Origin: Sphingobacteriales bacterium
GTDB lineage: Bacteria; Bacteroidota; Bacteroidia; Sphingobacteriales; Sphingobacteriaceae
DNA length: 64,000 nt
Assembly: GCA_014763615.1 (NCBI GenBank)
Contig: JACXVB010000006.1
Coordinates: forward strand, 1 to 64,000
Direction of reading: 5' to 3'
The notes beneath the pieces are model-generated. The model was not told the DNA's origin. It did no database searches and saw nothing but the letters and a program-made list of their open reading frames with translations. A program made the position numbers and the translations under genes. Of the stretch, positions 32,904 to 42,172 are shown piece by piece. The stretch's first letter is position 1, and each line of letters opens with the position of its first letter.

Positions 32904-35900
32904 ATGAATCAACCAAACCAAACTCAACAAGGTTTATACGACTCGAAGTTTGAACATGATGCTTGTGGTACCGGATATATCACCAACATAAATGGCAAAA
33001 AGTCCCACCAAATCATTGTTGATGCTCTTACTATGCTCGAAAATATGGAGCATCGAGGAGCTTGTGGCTGTGATGCGGATAGTGGAGACGGGGCAGGAAT
33101 TATGTTACAAATTCCTCACGAATTTTTTTTAGATGAATGCATGTTACATGCCATCGACTTGAAAGAACCAGGTCATTACGGTGTTGGGATGATGTTTTTA
33201 CCCAAAGAAGCTTCAACACGTAAAGCCATCAGAAAAATTATTGAAGCATGTGCTGCACAATTAGATTTACCCATTTTAGGTTATCGAAAAGTACCTGTAG
33301 TTTCTGAGGCAGTAGGTGAAACAGCGAGAGCAGTAGAACCTATGGTGCAACAAATATTTATTGGAGAGCCAAGGCATATTATCGATAATGATGATTTTGA
33401 ACGTAAGTTATATGTGCTCAGAAGGCTGATCACAAGAACTGTAAATGAAAGTATTAAAGATGGCGCAGGAAGCGAGTTTTATTTTACCTCCCTATCTTCA
33501 AGAGTAATTGTTTATAAAGGGCAATTAACTACCTATCAAGTGCGTCAATATTATCCTGATCTTTCAGATGAGCGTGTAGTTTCTGCTTTCGGGATGATTC
33601 ACTCACGTTTTTCCACCAACACCTTTCCTTCATGGAAATTGGCGCAACCTTTCCGTTATTTAGCGCACAATGGAGAAATCAATACCTTAACAGGAAATTT
33701 AAACTGGTTTTATGCAGGCGTAAGATCTTACGTTTCTCCTTATTTCACCAAGGAGGAAATGGATATGATTTTACCGGTGATTGATGATAATCAATCAGAT
33801 TCTGCTTGTTTAGATAACATCGTAGAAGTATTAATGCACTCTGGCAGATCATTACCTCATGTAATGATGATGTTGGTGCCAGAAGCTTGGGATGGAAATG
33901 AGGCAATGGATCCTTTAAAGAAAGCTTTTTATGAGTTTCATGCCACTTTAATGGAGCCTTGGGATGGGCCAGCAGCTTTAACCTTTACCAATGGAAAGTT
34001 AATTGGTTCCATCTTAGACAGAAATGGTTTAAGACCTTTAAGATATGCTATCACCAATGAAGATACCGTAATTGTCGCTTCAGAAGCGGGTGTTTTAGCT
34101 CTAAATGAGAAAATCGTTTTACGTAAAGGAAGATTGCAACCCGGTAAAATGTTCCTGATTGATATGGAACATGGAAAAATTATTACTGATGATGAAATTA
34201 AACATCAGATTGCAGACCGTCAGCCTTATGGCAGATGGTTAGAAAATTATAAAATCAGATTAGAAGAACTACCCGAACCTAGGGTTTCTTTTACGCAAAT
34301 GTCTAAAGAATCGGTTTATCGTTACCAAAAGGTATTTGGATATTCTAGAGAAGACATTGAAACCATCATTAAGCCGATGGCCTTAGACGGAAAAGAACCC
34401 ATTGGTTCTATGGGAACCGATGTTCCTTTGGCAGTACTTTCAGATCGTCCACAACATATTTCTAGTTATTTTAAGCAGTTTTTTGCCCAAGTAACCAACC
34501 CACCGATAGACCCCATAAGAGAGCGTTTAGTGATGAGTTTGGCTACTTTTATTGGTAACAACGGAAATATTTTGGATGAAGATAAAATGCACTGCCACTG
34601 CGTAACGCTTCAACAACCTATTTTAAAAGATAATGAATTAGAAAAATTAAGGAGTATTGATACGGGTTTATTTCACGCCAAAACTTTACAAACTTATTTT
34701 AAAGCCGATGGCCTTGGAGGCTCTTTAGAAAATGGAATTGCCAGATTATGTCGCTATGCAGAAGATGCGGTACATGATGGTTTTGAAGTTTTAATTCTCT
34801 CTGACAGAGCTTTAGATTCCGAACATGCACCAATCCCTTCATTATTAGCTGTTTCGGCGGTACATCATTACCTTATTAAAAAAGGGTTGAGAGGTGCTGT
34901 GGGTCTAGTAGTAGAAGCAGGCGACGTTTGGGAAGTCCATCATTTTGCATGTTTATTGGCTTTCGGTGCTACGGCTATCAATCCGTATTTAGCATTAGCC
35001 TCAATTCATGCTTTAAAATCAGATAAATTGGAGACAGATTTGGATGAGAAAACGCTAGTGAAAAACTACGTAAAATCTGTTTGCGACGGTTTATTGAAGA
35101 TTTTCTCTAAAATGGGAATATCTACGCTACAATCTTACCACGGATCTCAAGTTTTTGAAATTTTAGGAATCAACAAAGAAGTGGTAGATCAATATTTTTG
35201 TGGTGGTGTAAGCAGAATCGGGGGTTTAGGTTTAGACGAAATCGCTCGCGAAGCTTTATCTAAACACATTTACGGTTTCAAAGGGGATGCAGAACACCTA
35301 CTTCCTGAAGGTGGAATTTATCAGTGGAAACGCAGAGGTGAAGCACATTTATTTAATCCAACCACCGTACATTTATTGCAACACGCTACTAGAATGGGAG
35401 ATTATGAAACCTATAAAAAGTATGCAGCTGCGGTAAATAATCAAAACGATAAAATGTACACCTTGCGTGGTTTATTAGATTTCGCGAAACATCGTGAATC
35501 TATTTCCATCGAGGAGGTGGAGCCAGCAGAAAGTATCATGAAGCGTTTTGCTACGGGTGCGATGTCATTCGGTTCTATTTCTCATGAAGCACACAGCACT
35601 TTAGCCATCGCGATGAATAGAATTGGCGGGAAAAGTAATACAGGTGAAGGAGGCGAGGATGAGATGCGTTTTGAAACAATGCCTAACGGCGATTCTATGC
35701 GTTCGGCTATTAAACAAGTTGCATCAGCAAGATTTGGTGTAACTATCAATTATTTAACTAATGCAGATGAGTTGCAAATTAAAATGGCACAAGGTGCTAA
35801 ACCAGGTGAAGGAGGGCAATTACCAGGATATAAAGTGGATGATTGGATTGCAAAAACCCGTCATTCTACTCCTGGAGTAGGTTTGATTTCTCCTCCTCCG

Positions 35901-37424
35901 CATCATGATATTTATTCTATTGAGGATTTAGCTCAGTTAATATTCGATTTGAAAAATGCGAATAGATCGGCAAGAATCAATGTGAAATTGGTTTCTAAAG
36001 CAGGTGTTGGAACTATTGCAGCAGGGGTGGCAAAAGCACATGCAGATGTAATTTTGGTTGCAGGCTATGATGGAGGAACTGGAGCTTCTCCTATCAGTTC
36101 TGTAAAACACGCTGGTTTACCTTGGGAATTAGGTTTAGCAGAGGCTCATCAAACTTTAGTTAGAAATAAATTAAGAAGTCGTGTGGTTTTACAAACCGAT
36201 GGACAGTTGAAAACAGGTAGAGACTTAGCCATAGCAGCACTTTTAGGGGCTGAAGAGTGGGGCGTAGCCACTGCAGCTTTAGTTGCAGGCGGTTGTATCA
36301 TGATGCGTAAGTGTCATTTAAATACTTGTCCGGTTGGGGTTGCCACACAAGACCCAGAGCTGAGAAAACTATTTAGTGGAAAGCCTGAACATATCGTGAA
36401 TTTGTTCAAATTCATGGCAGAAGAACTTCGCGAGATTATGGCAGAACTAGGTTTCAAAACCATCAATGAAATGGTTGGTCGCGTTCAATTCTTGAAAAAG
36501 AAAGAAAATATTACCCATTGGAAAGCTAAAAAATTAGATTTTTCTGCCATCCTACATCCAATGGTGTATCCAAAAGGGATGACTTTATATAATAGTGAAG
36601 CTCAAGACCACGGAATGGATGACATTATTGATTGGAAATTACTAGCCGCCTCAAAAGATGCTTTAGAAAGCAAAATTCCAGTTTTTGGATCTTTCCCGAT
36701 AAAAAATACAGACAGAACCGTTGGCACCGTACTTTCTAATGAAATTGCCAAATTATACGGTTCAACAGGTTTACCAGATAATACCATCAACTTCAAGTTT
36801 AGAGGCTCAGCCGGACAAAGTTTTGGCGCTTTTGCTTCAAAAGGGATCTCTTTTGAATTGGAAGGTGAGGCTAATGACTATGTTGGTAAAGGTTTATCAG
36901 GAGCTCAGATTGCAATATATCCTGCAAAAGAAAGCACCTTTGTGCCAGAAGATAACATCATTGTAGGTAATGTGGTACTTTATGGTGCTACATCTGGAGA
37001 GTTATTTATCAGAGGACAAGCAGGTGAGCGATTTGCTGTAAGAAATTCGGGGGCCACTGCAGTTGTTGAAGGAGTAGGAGATCACGGTTGTGAATACATG
37101 ACTGGAGGTAAAGCTTTAATCATTGGTAGAACAGGTAGAAACTTTGCTGCGGGTATGAGTGGTGGAATTGCCTGGATTTATGATATCGACGGCGATTTTG
37201 TAGATCATTGTAACCGAGAAATGGTTGATTTAGATCCTTTGAATGTGAAGGATGAAGAGTTAATCATCAAATTATTAAAGAAACATCATCAGTTAACACA
37301 AAGTAGCGTTGCTAAATTCTTAGTAGAAAACTGGGGAGACGAATCAGCTAAATTCATTAAGGTGTTCCCTAAAGAATTTAAAAAAGTATTGGAACAGAAG
37401 CAGCAACTAGAATCAATTTATTAA
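32904..37424 (+). CDS. gltB: Glutamate synthase, large (alpha) subunit
   Basis: GltB makes glutamate from glutamine and 2-oxoglutarate with electrons from GltD. The 1506-residue chain begins with a 20-residue propeptide before Cys21 (DACGTG), which would become the N-terminal nucleophile of the glutaminase domain. 'ENMEHRGACGCDADSGDGAG' follows. The central domain, the FMN-binding synthase domain (from about 870; 'GAKPGEGGQLPG') and the [3Fe-4S] cysteines C1131, C1137 and C1142 (CIMMRKCHLNTC) are all visible, with the C-terminal beta-helix ('GKGLSGAQIAIYP'). gltD begins two bases after the stop. No Nac- or NtrC-type site is recognised upstream. Confidence 0.98.
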   Translation: MNQPNQTQQGLYDSKFEHDACGTGYITNINGKKSHQIIVDALTMLENMEHRGACGCDADSGDGAGIMLQIPHEFFLDECMLHAIDLKEPGHYGVGMMFLPKEASTRKAIRKIIEACAAQLDLPILGYRKVPVVSEAVGETARAVEPMVQQIFIGEPRHIIDNDDFERKLYVLRRLITRTVNESIKDGAGSEFYFTSLSSRVIVYKGQLTTYQVRQYYPDLSDERVVSAFGMIHSRFSTNTFPSWKLAQPFRYLAHNGEINTLTGNLNWFYAGVRSYVSPYFTKEEMDMILPVIDDNQSDSACLDNIVEVLMHSGRSLPHVMMMLVPEAWDGNEAMDPLKKAFYEFHATLMEPWDGPAALTFTNGKLIGSILDRNGLRPLRYAITNEDTVIVASEAGVLALNEKIVLRKGRLQPGKMFLIDMEHGKIITDDEIKHQIADRQPYGRWLENYKIRLEELPEPRVSFTQMSKESVYRYQKVFGYSREDIETIIKPMALDGKEPIGSMGTDVPLAVLSDRPQHISSYFKQFFAQVTNPPIDPIRERLVMSLATFIGNNGNILDEDKMHCHCVTLQQPILKDNELEKLRSIDTGLFHAKTLQTYFKADGLGGSLENGIARLCRYAEDAVHDGFEVLILSDRALDSEHAPIPSLLAVSAVHHYLIKKGLRGAVGLVVEAGDVWEVHHFACLLAFGATAINPYLALASIHALKSDKLETDLDEKTLVKNYVKSVCDGLLKIFSKMGISTLQSYHGSQVFEILGINKEVVDQYFCGGVSRIGGLGLDEIAREALSKHIYGFKGDAEHLLPEGGIYQWKRRGEAHLFNPTTVHLLQHATRMGDYETYKKYAAAVNNQNDKMYTLRGLLDFAKHRESISIEEVEPAESIMKRFATGAMSFGSISHEAHSTLAIAMNRIGGKSNTGEGGEDEMRFETMPNGDSMRSAIKQVASARFGVTINYLTNADELQIKMAQGAKPGEGGQLPGYKVDDWIAKTRHSTPGVGLISPPPHHDIYSIEDLAQLIFDLKNANRSARINVKLVSKAGVGTIAAGVAKAHADVILVAGYDGGTGASPISSVKHAGLPWELGLAEAHQTLVRNKLRSRVVLQTDGQLKTGRDLAIAALLGAEEWGVATAALVAGGCIMMRKCHLNTCPVGVATQDPELRKLFSGKPEHIVNLFKFMAEELREIMAELGFKTINEMVGRVQFLKKKENITHWKAKKLDFSAILHPMVYPKGMTLYNSEAQDHGMDDIIDWKLLAASKDALESKIPVFGSFPIKNTDRTVGTVLSNEIAKLYGSTGLPDNTINFKFRGSAGQSFGAFASKGISFELEGEANDYVGKGLSGAQIAIYPAKESTFVPEDNIIVGNVVLYGATSGELFIRGQAGERFAVRNSGATAVVEGVGDHGCEYMTGGKALIIGRTGRNFAAGMSGGIAWIYDIDGDFVDHCNREMVDLDPLNVKDEELIIKLLKKHHQLTQSSVAKFLVENWGDESAKFIKVFPKEFKKVLEQKQQLESIY

Positions 37425-37425
37425 G

Positions 37426-38904
37426 ATGGGAAAAGTAACAGGTTTTAAAGAATATGGAAGAGAGCTTCCGGAAAAAGTTCCTGCAAAAGATAGAGTAAAG
37501 AATTATAAGGAATTTGTTGGGATGTATCCCGAAGAGAAGTTGAACGAGCAATCAGCAAGGTGCATGAATTGCGGAATACCATTTTGTCATAACGGTTGCC
37601 CGCTTGGGAATGTGATCCCTGAATTTAACGATGCTGTTTACAAAAAAAACTGGGAAGAAGCCTATAAAATATTAAGTTCAACCAATAATTTTCCTGAGTT
37701 TACAGGAAGAATCTGCCCGGCTCCATGTGAATCAGCTTGTGTTTTAGGAATCAACAAACCCGCTGTGGCTATTGAAGAAATAGAAAAGCATATTATTGAA
37801 ATTGCTTATGAAAAAGGTTATATAAAAGCGTATGAACCTTTAATCAAAACAGGAAAAAAAGTAGCTATTGTGGGCTCTGGTCCTGCGGGTTTAGCCGCAG
37901 CAGCGCAACTGAATAAAGTGGGACATGAAGTTACTGTTTTCGAAAGAGACGACCATCCCGGAGGGCTATTGCGTTACGGAATTCCTGATTTTAAATTAGG
38001 AAAAGGTGTAGTAGAGCGAAGAATTAAGTTGATGAAAGAAAGTGGAATCATTTTCAGATGCAACACAGAAGTTGGTAAAGATATCGATGCCAAAAAATTG
38101 GTAAATGATTTTGATGCTGTTTTGTTAGCTGGAGGATCAACTATTCCGAGAGACTTGCCCATTCCGGGTCGTCATTTTAAAGGCGTTTATTTTGCGATGC
38201 AATTTTTAAAGCAGCAAAATAAAAGAGTAAGTGATATTAAAGTTTTAGAAGAAGAAATTTCTGCGGCAGGAAAAGATGTGGTGGTAATTGGAGGAGGTGA
38301 TACCGGTTCAGACTGTGTGGGTACTTCTAATCGTCAAGGTGCAAAATCCATTACCCAGTTTGAGTTGATGTTTCAACCTCCAAAGGAAAGAACAGACAAC
38401 ATGCCTTGGCCTCAATACCCCATGATTTTGAAAACAACAAGTTCTCATGAAGAAGGGTGTGAACGTTTTTGGGGTATCAATACTAAAGAATTTATTGGAG
38501 ATAAAGAGGGTAATTTAAAAGCACTAAAAATTGTAGATGTGGAGTGGGAAACTGATTTTTTAGGCAGACCAGTAAAGTTTAAGGAAGTGGAAGGAACAGA
38601 AAGAATTATTCCAGCTCAAAGAGTTTTCTTGGCGATGGGATTCCTGAACCCTCAATACGAAGGTATGCTAGAGCAATTAGGTGTAGATTTAGATGCTCGT
38701 AAAAATGTAAATGCTGTGGAAGGGAAATATAAAACTTCTGTAGAAAAAGTTTTTGCTGCAGGAGATATGAGAAGAGGCCAATCTTTAGTGGTTTGGGCAA
38801 TTTCTGAAGGTAGAGAAGCGGCTCGTAAAATGGATGAGTACTTGATGGGACATTCTACTTTAGAGAGTAAAGATGCAATCAATCTTTTTGAAGCAGCTTT
38901 TTAA
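37426..38904 (+). CDS. gltD: Glutamate synthase, small (beta) subunit
   Basis: GltD takes electrons from NADPH and passes them through FAD and iron-sulphur clusters to GltB. The 492-residue protein has N-terminal cysteine motifs for [4Fe-4S] clusters (CMNCGIPFCHNGCPLG and CPAPCESACVLG), the FAD motif GSGPAGLAAA and an NADPH-binding GGGDTGSDC. A second dinucleotide segment 'VFAAGDMRRGQSLVVWAI' ends the fold. It lies one base after the gltB stop, and a perfect 13-bp terminator follows, so gltBD is a two-gene operon. Confidence 0.98.
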   Translation: MGKVTGFKEYGRELPEKVPAKDRVKNYKEFVGMYPEEKLNEQSARCMNCGIPFCHNGCPLGNVIPEFNDAVYKKNWEEAYKILSSTNNFPEFTGRICPAPCESACVLGINKPAVAIEEIEKHIIEIAYEKGYIKAYEPLIKTGKKVAIVGSGPAGLAAAAQLNKVGHEVTVFERDDHPGGLLRYGIPDFKLGKGVVERRIKLMKESGIIFRCNTEVGKDIDAKKLVNDFDAVLLAGGSTIPRDLPIPGRHFKGVYFAMQFLKQQNKRVSDIKVLEEEISAAGKDVVVIGGGDTGSDCVGTSNRQGAKSITQFELMFQPPKERTDNMPWPQYPMILKTTSSHEEGCERFWGINTKEFIGDKEGNLKALKIVDVEWETDFLGRPVKFKEVEGTERIIPAQRVFLAMGFLNPQYEGMLEQLGVDLDARKNVNAVEGKYKTSVEKVFAAGDMRRGQSLVVWAISEGREAARKMDEYLMGHSTLESKDAINLFEAAF

Positions 38905-38920
38905 AGAATTTTAATGAAAA

Positions 38921-38951
38921 ACAAGAGGCTTTTAAAAGCCTCTTGTTTTTT
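38921..38951 (+). terminator. Strong terminator after gltBD
   Basis: ACAAGAGGCTTTT pairs with AAAAGCCTCTTGT (13-bp perfect palindrome, 38921-38946), followed by TTTTT. A-rich sequence in front of the left arm makes it usable from the other strand too, for the convergent DUF4397 gene. Confidence 0.92.
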
Positions 38952-38966
38952 AGAAATAAATTAAGA

Positions 38967-39647
38967 TTAATTATCAACCATTACGTGATAAGTAATGGTT
39001 GCGGTAGTTGAACCTGAAAAGTAAATAGTATAAATTTTTCCTGCTTGTAAACTTAAATTGCTTAACGTTAAAGCCGCTGTTGATGAGCCTGATGCAAATA
39101 ATTGAAAGCTACTTGCAGCGTCAACTTCTTGATAAGCCGAAGCGGTTTTATAAGCTAAATTACTTACGATTTTCAGACCTCCTTGAATGGCTAAATCAAC
39201 ATTAGAAGCTGCCGCAGAACTTAGATGGACGAATCTAACTTTTGCTTTTCCAGCAGCTGGAGCTACTACATCATCTTCAGTTGTAAAATTTGCTGAAGAA
39301 GAATTTCCGCCGGTATAATACACTGTATAATGATTTCCAACATTGATATTAATATTGGATGAAGAATTTACAGTAGCTGTACCAGCTGTTTTAAATCTCG
39401 CTTTTCTATTTCCAGAAGTAGTAGTGATATAACCAGTATTTTGACCATATACTACGGCGGAAGAATTAACTTTCGAACTATCTAAGTAGAAGTCCTGTGG
39501 AGGAGCACTTTCTGATGAATTAACAATTCTTACATAAGCATTTCCTGAGATTTCGCTATCGCTTGAACACGAAGTTAAACCAGCTAATGCCGTAAATATT
39601 AATAATAAGGCACTAAAAGTTTCTTTAAATTTTTTACTTGTTTTCAT
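38967..39647 (-). CDS. DUF4397 lipoprotein
   Basis: The 226-residue protein has a lipoprotein signal (lipobox LTSC, Cys27) that fixes the start at ATG 39647; an upstream in-frame ATG would put the signal in an odd place. The rest is beta-rich with two similar halves, each opening with a 'VRIVNSSESAPPQDFYLD' or 'VRFVHLSSAAASNVDLAI' strand, which is the DUF4397 pattern. It is low in cysteine and rich in Ser, Thr, Ala and Gly, as expected for a surface or periplasmic lipoprotein. The function of the family is not known. The upstream region contains a striking inverted repeat. Confidence 0.85.
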   Translation of the reverse strand: MKTSKKFKETFSALLLIFTALAGLTSCSSDSEISGNAYVRIVNSSESAPPQDFYLDSSKVNSSAVVYGQNTGYITTTSGNRKARFKTAGTATVNSSSNININVGNHYTVYYTGGNSSSANFTTEDDVVAPAAGKAKVRFVHLSSAAASNVDLAIQGGLKIVSNLAYKTASAYQEVDAASSFQLFASGSSTAALTLSNLSLQAGKIYTIYFSGSTTATITYHVMVDN

Positions 39648-39678
39648 AACTCTTGTTTTAAATTTCACTTATCTTTTA

Positions 39679-39695
39679 TGTAACATTTTGTTACA
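39679..39695. promoter_or_regulatory. Inverted repeat upstream of the DUF4397 gene
   Basis: TGTAACA and TGTTACA flank TTT at 39679-39695. A further pair, CTCTTGT (39650-39656) and ACAAGAG (39692-39698), overlaps it, so alternative structures are possible. It lies 32 bases before the start codon of the DUF4397 gene and may be an operator or a leader hairpin. Confidence 0.5.
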
Positions 39696-40115
39696 AGAGA
39701 TGTGAAACAAATGATATACCAACCACGAAATCTGGATATTTTATATAAAGAAAGTAAGTTAAATTTTAGATGTTTAGACTATTTTTTGAAGGATTTTTCT
39801 TCTAATTTTTTTATGGTTTTTTCGAGATAATTTTGCTTTTTTTCTCTTTCTTGGCGCTTAAAACCCAATTTAGACTATTTTCTGTTGGTAAAACTTAAAG
39901 AATAGAAAAATGGGAACATTTCCTGTTCATTTTTGAGAACAAAATGTAGTTCTTTTTGGATAGGTGATTTTTTTTTGGATGAGTAATCCAAAAAGTAAGA
40001 TTCTATTTTTCAATGATGCTTCTTTAAATCAGAAGCAAATTCATCATGAGCATTTAATTTTAAAAATAAATGTTCGGGTTTTACTTTAGGCTTTTTCAAA
40101 AGCTGATTTTCCTTA
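39696..40115. other. T-rich intergenic region with several hairpins
   Basis: No protein gene is supported between the DUF4397 gene and the SpoU methyltransferase gene. The region is unusually T-rich on the + strand. It holds nested inverted repeats at 39914-39952 (GAAC and GTTC arms), a perfect 9-bp hairpin at 39972-39994 (TTTTTGGAT with ATCCAAAAA) and a small one at 40018-40036 (GCTTCT with AGAAGC). A 31-codon minus-strand frame ending near 39780 reads as a Lys/Glu-rich helix but has no start codon; it could be a gene remnant. The structures may end the methyltransferase transcript or form a small RNA. Confidence 0.4.
39972..39994. terminator. Perfect 9-bp hairpin, possible terminator of the SpoU methyltransferase gene
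   Basis: TTTTTGGAT (39972-39980) pairs with ATCCAAAAA (39986-39994) around GAGTA. On the minus strand it lies 122 bases after the methyltransferase stop. It lacks a clean T-run on that strand, so termination is uncertain. TTTTTGGAT also occurs as a direct repeat at 39953-39961. Confidence 0.4.
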
Positions 40116-40649
40116 TCACAATTTAGAAGATTTGCTGTAAAAATCCCATAAAACGATACCGGTGCTAATCACAATATTGAAAGAATGTTTGGTGCCAAAC
40201 TGAGGGATTTCTATGCAGGCATCTATTGCTTTCATCACCTCATCACTCACGCCATTAACCTCATTTCCAAAGAAAAAAGCATATTTTTTATCCTTTTCAG
40301 GAGTAAATTCTAATAAACTTATGCTGTTTTCTGCTTGTTCAATAGCCACAATTTCAAAATTGTTAGCTCTTAAATCTTTAATTGCATCAGCAACGCTTTC
40401 AAAATGTTTCCAAGCCATAGATTGCGTAGCTCCTAATGCTGTTTTTTCAATTTCACGATGAGGAGGTTGAGCCGTAATACCACATAAATAAATGGCTTCA
40501 ACAGCAAAACCATCGGCAGTCCTAAAGGCAGAACCTACATTGTTTAAGCTTCTCACATGATCTAAAACCACAATTACTGGCAGTTTTTCCTTGGTTTTAA
40601 ATTCATCCAGACTCACTCTGTTGAGCTCGTCGAGCTTTAATTTTCTCAT
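40116..40649 (-). CDS. SpoU/TrmH-family RNA 2'-O-methyltransferase
   Basis: The protein methylates a ribose in tRNA or rRNA using SAM. I start it at ATG 40649 (177 residues): the sequence before that in the same frame is not conserved-looking, and a TATCTTTG -7-like element (40661-40654, minus strand) lies right upstream. The SPOUT fold is clear: 'VVLDHVRSLNNVGSAFRTADGF' (motif 1 with N and R), 'FFFGNEVNGVSDEV' (motif 2) and 'IPQFGTKHSFNIVISTGIVLWDF' (motif 3, knot region). There is no N-terminal L30-like extension. The exact target nucleotide is unknown. Confidence 0.9.
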   Translation of the reverse strand: MRKLKLDELNRVSLDEFKTKEKLPVIVVLDHVRSLNNVGSAFRTADGFAVEAIYLCGITAQPPHREIEKTALGATQSMAWKHFESVADAIKDLRANNFEIVAIEQAENSISLLEFTPEKDKKYAFFFGNEVNGVSDEVMKAIDACIEIPQFGTKHSFNIVISTGIVLWDFYSKSSKL

Positions 40650-40721
40650 ATCGCAAAGATAGGACAGCTTTATCAAAATGAAATACTTAAGAAGCTGATT
40701 AATTTGAGGATATTTGCAGCA

Positions 40722-42044
40722 ATGACTACAAGCAACAAAAACCAACAAATTTTAAAGCAATTAGGAATCGAAAGTTTGAATGAAATGCAGCTTGATGCTG
40801 AAAAATTAATCTCAACTGGTAAAGATGTGATTTTACTTTCTGTTACGGGTTCTGGCAAAACATTGGCTTTTTTATTGCCATTGTTAGAAAGGATGGATGC
40901 TGAAAGCAATGATACTCAGGTTTTAGTTATCGTTCCATCAAGAGAGTTGGCTTTACAAATTGAACAGGTTTTCAGGTCTTTACAGTCTGGTTTTAAAGCT
41001 ACCTGTATTTACGGAGGACATTCTACCAAAATTGAGGAGCAAAGTTTACTTGCCAAAACTTCGGTCATTATAGGTACACCCGGAAAAATCAATTTCCACA
41101 TTCGAAAAGGAAACTTTGACCCAACCACCATTCATACCCTCGTATTAGATGAGTTTGATAAGTCACTAGAGTTAGGTTTTCAGGATGAAATGGAAATCAT
41201 TCTAGAAAATTTAAGCCATCTAAAACAGAGAATTTTAACTTCAGCTACCGCGATGGAAGAAATTCCTGATTTTGTGGGTTTAGCCAATTCAGAAGAAGTT
41301 AATTATCTCCATCATCAAGAGCAATCGCCTAATTTATCGCTCAAAATACTCCATACGCAGTCAAAAGATAAATTAAAGTTGCTGATGCAAGTAGTTTCGG
41401 AGCATCCAAGTGGACCAACTTTAATTTTTTGTAATCACCGAGAAGCGGCTGAAAGAGTGAGTGACTTGTTATCGGATAAAGGCATGTCTAACGGAATTTA
41501 TCATGGAGGGATGAATCAGCCTGATAGGGAAAAGGCTTTGGTAAAATTTAGAAATGGTACGCATAGCGTATTGGTAACCACTGATTTGGCTTCCAGAGGT
41601 TTAGATATCCCAGATGTACAACAGGTGATTCATTATCAAATTCCTTTTACCGAGGATTCTTTAATTCACAGAAATGGGCGTACCGCCCGGATGAAAAACA
41701 GTGGAAAAGCATATTTGCTTTTAGCTGATGAGGAATACAAGCCAGCATATATCAAAGAAGAGGTAGAAGAAGTTACCGAAATTGCAGATTTTAAACTTTT
41801 TGAAGTCAGTAAATGGGCAACCATTTATGTAGCTGCCGGAAAAAAAGACAAGGTGAATAAGGTTGATTTAGTAGGTCTATTGTATAAAAAAGGAAATCTC
41901 CAAAAAGAAGATTTGGGTTTAATTGAGGTTTTTGATCACATGTCTTATGCTGCGGTTAATAGAAAGAAAATTCATCAGGTTTTAAACCTGATTAGAAACG
42001 AGAAAATAAAAGGAAAAAAATATAAAATCGGGATTGATGAATAA
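40722..42044 (+). CDS. DbpA-like ATP-dependent RNA helicase
   Basis: This 440-residue DEAD-box helicase probably remodels ribosomal RNA. Motif I is SVTGSGKT (about 40-47), motif II is DEFD (143-146) instead of DEAD, motif III is SAT and motif VI is HRNGRTAR. The C-terminal 75 residues (from about 'KWATIYVAAGKKDKVNKVDLVG') match the RRM-like domain by which E. coli DbpA binds hairpin 92 of 23S rRNA. I start at ATG 40722; an earlier in-frame TTG adds six residues without support. It diverges from the SpoU methyltransferase gene, and both act on RNA. The DEFD variant is seen in some Bacteroidota helicases. Confidence 0.88.
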   Translation: MTTSNKNQQILKQLGIESLNEMQLDAEKLISTGKDVILLSVTGSGKTLAFLLPLLERMDAESNDTQVLVIVPSRELALQIEQVFRSLQSGFKATCIYGGHSTKIEEQSLLAKTSVIIGTPGKINFHIRKGNFDPTTIHTLVLDEFDKSLELGFQDEMEIILENLSHLKQRILTSATAMEEIPDFVGLANSEEVNYLHHQEQSPNLSLKILHTQSKDKLKLLMQVVSEHPSGPTLIFCNHREAAERVSDLLSDKGMSNGIYHGGMNQPDREKALVKFRNGTHSVLVTTDLASRGLDIPDVQQVIHYQIPFTEDSLIHRNGRTARMKNSGKAYLLLADEEYKPAYIKEEVEEVTEIADFKLFEVSKWATIYVAAGKKDKVNKVDLVGLLYKKGNLQKEDLGLIEVFDHMSYAAVNRKKIHQVLNLIRNEKIKGKKYKIGIDE

Positions 42045-42139
42045 TTTTATTTATCGACTTATTTACATCTTTTCATATACCAGTACCTTTTTAGAGAATA
42101 AAAAAACCGCTATTTTAGAAGCTTAAACCTTAATTGCTT

Positions 42140-42160
42140 TTAACTGTCATAAGCAGTTAA
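42140..42160. promoter_or_regulatory. Inverted repeat upstream of the first T9SS adhesin gene
   Basis: TTAACTG and CAGTTAA (7-base arms) flank TCATAAG at 42140-42160, 12 bases before the start codon at 42173. It could be an operator or a leader hairpin affecting translation of the large gene. Confidence 0.4.
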
Positions 42161-42172
42161 TGATTACACACC

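Noticed and set aside
40650-40748. 33-residue N-terminal extension of the SpoU methyltransferase
   Set aside because: It overlaps the start of the divergent helicase gene and would include the likely -7 element; the extension has no family resemblance.
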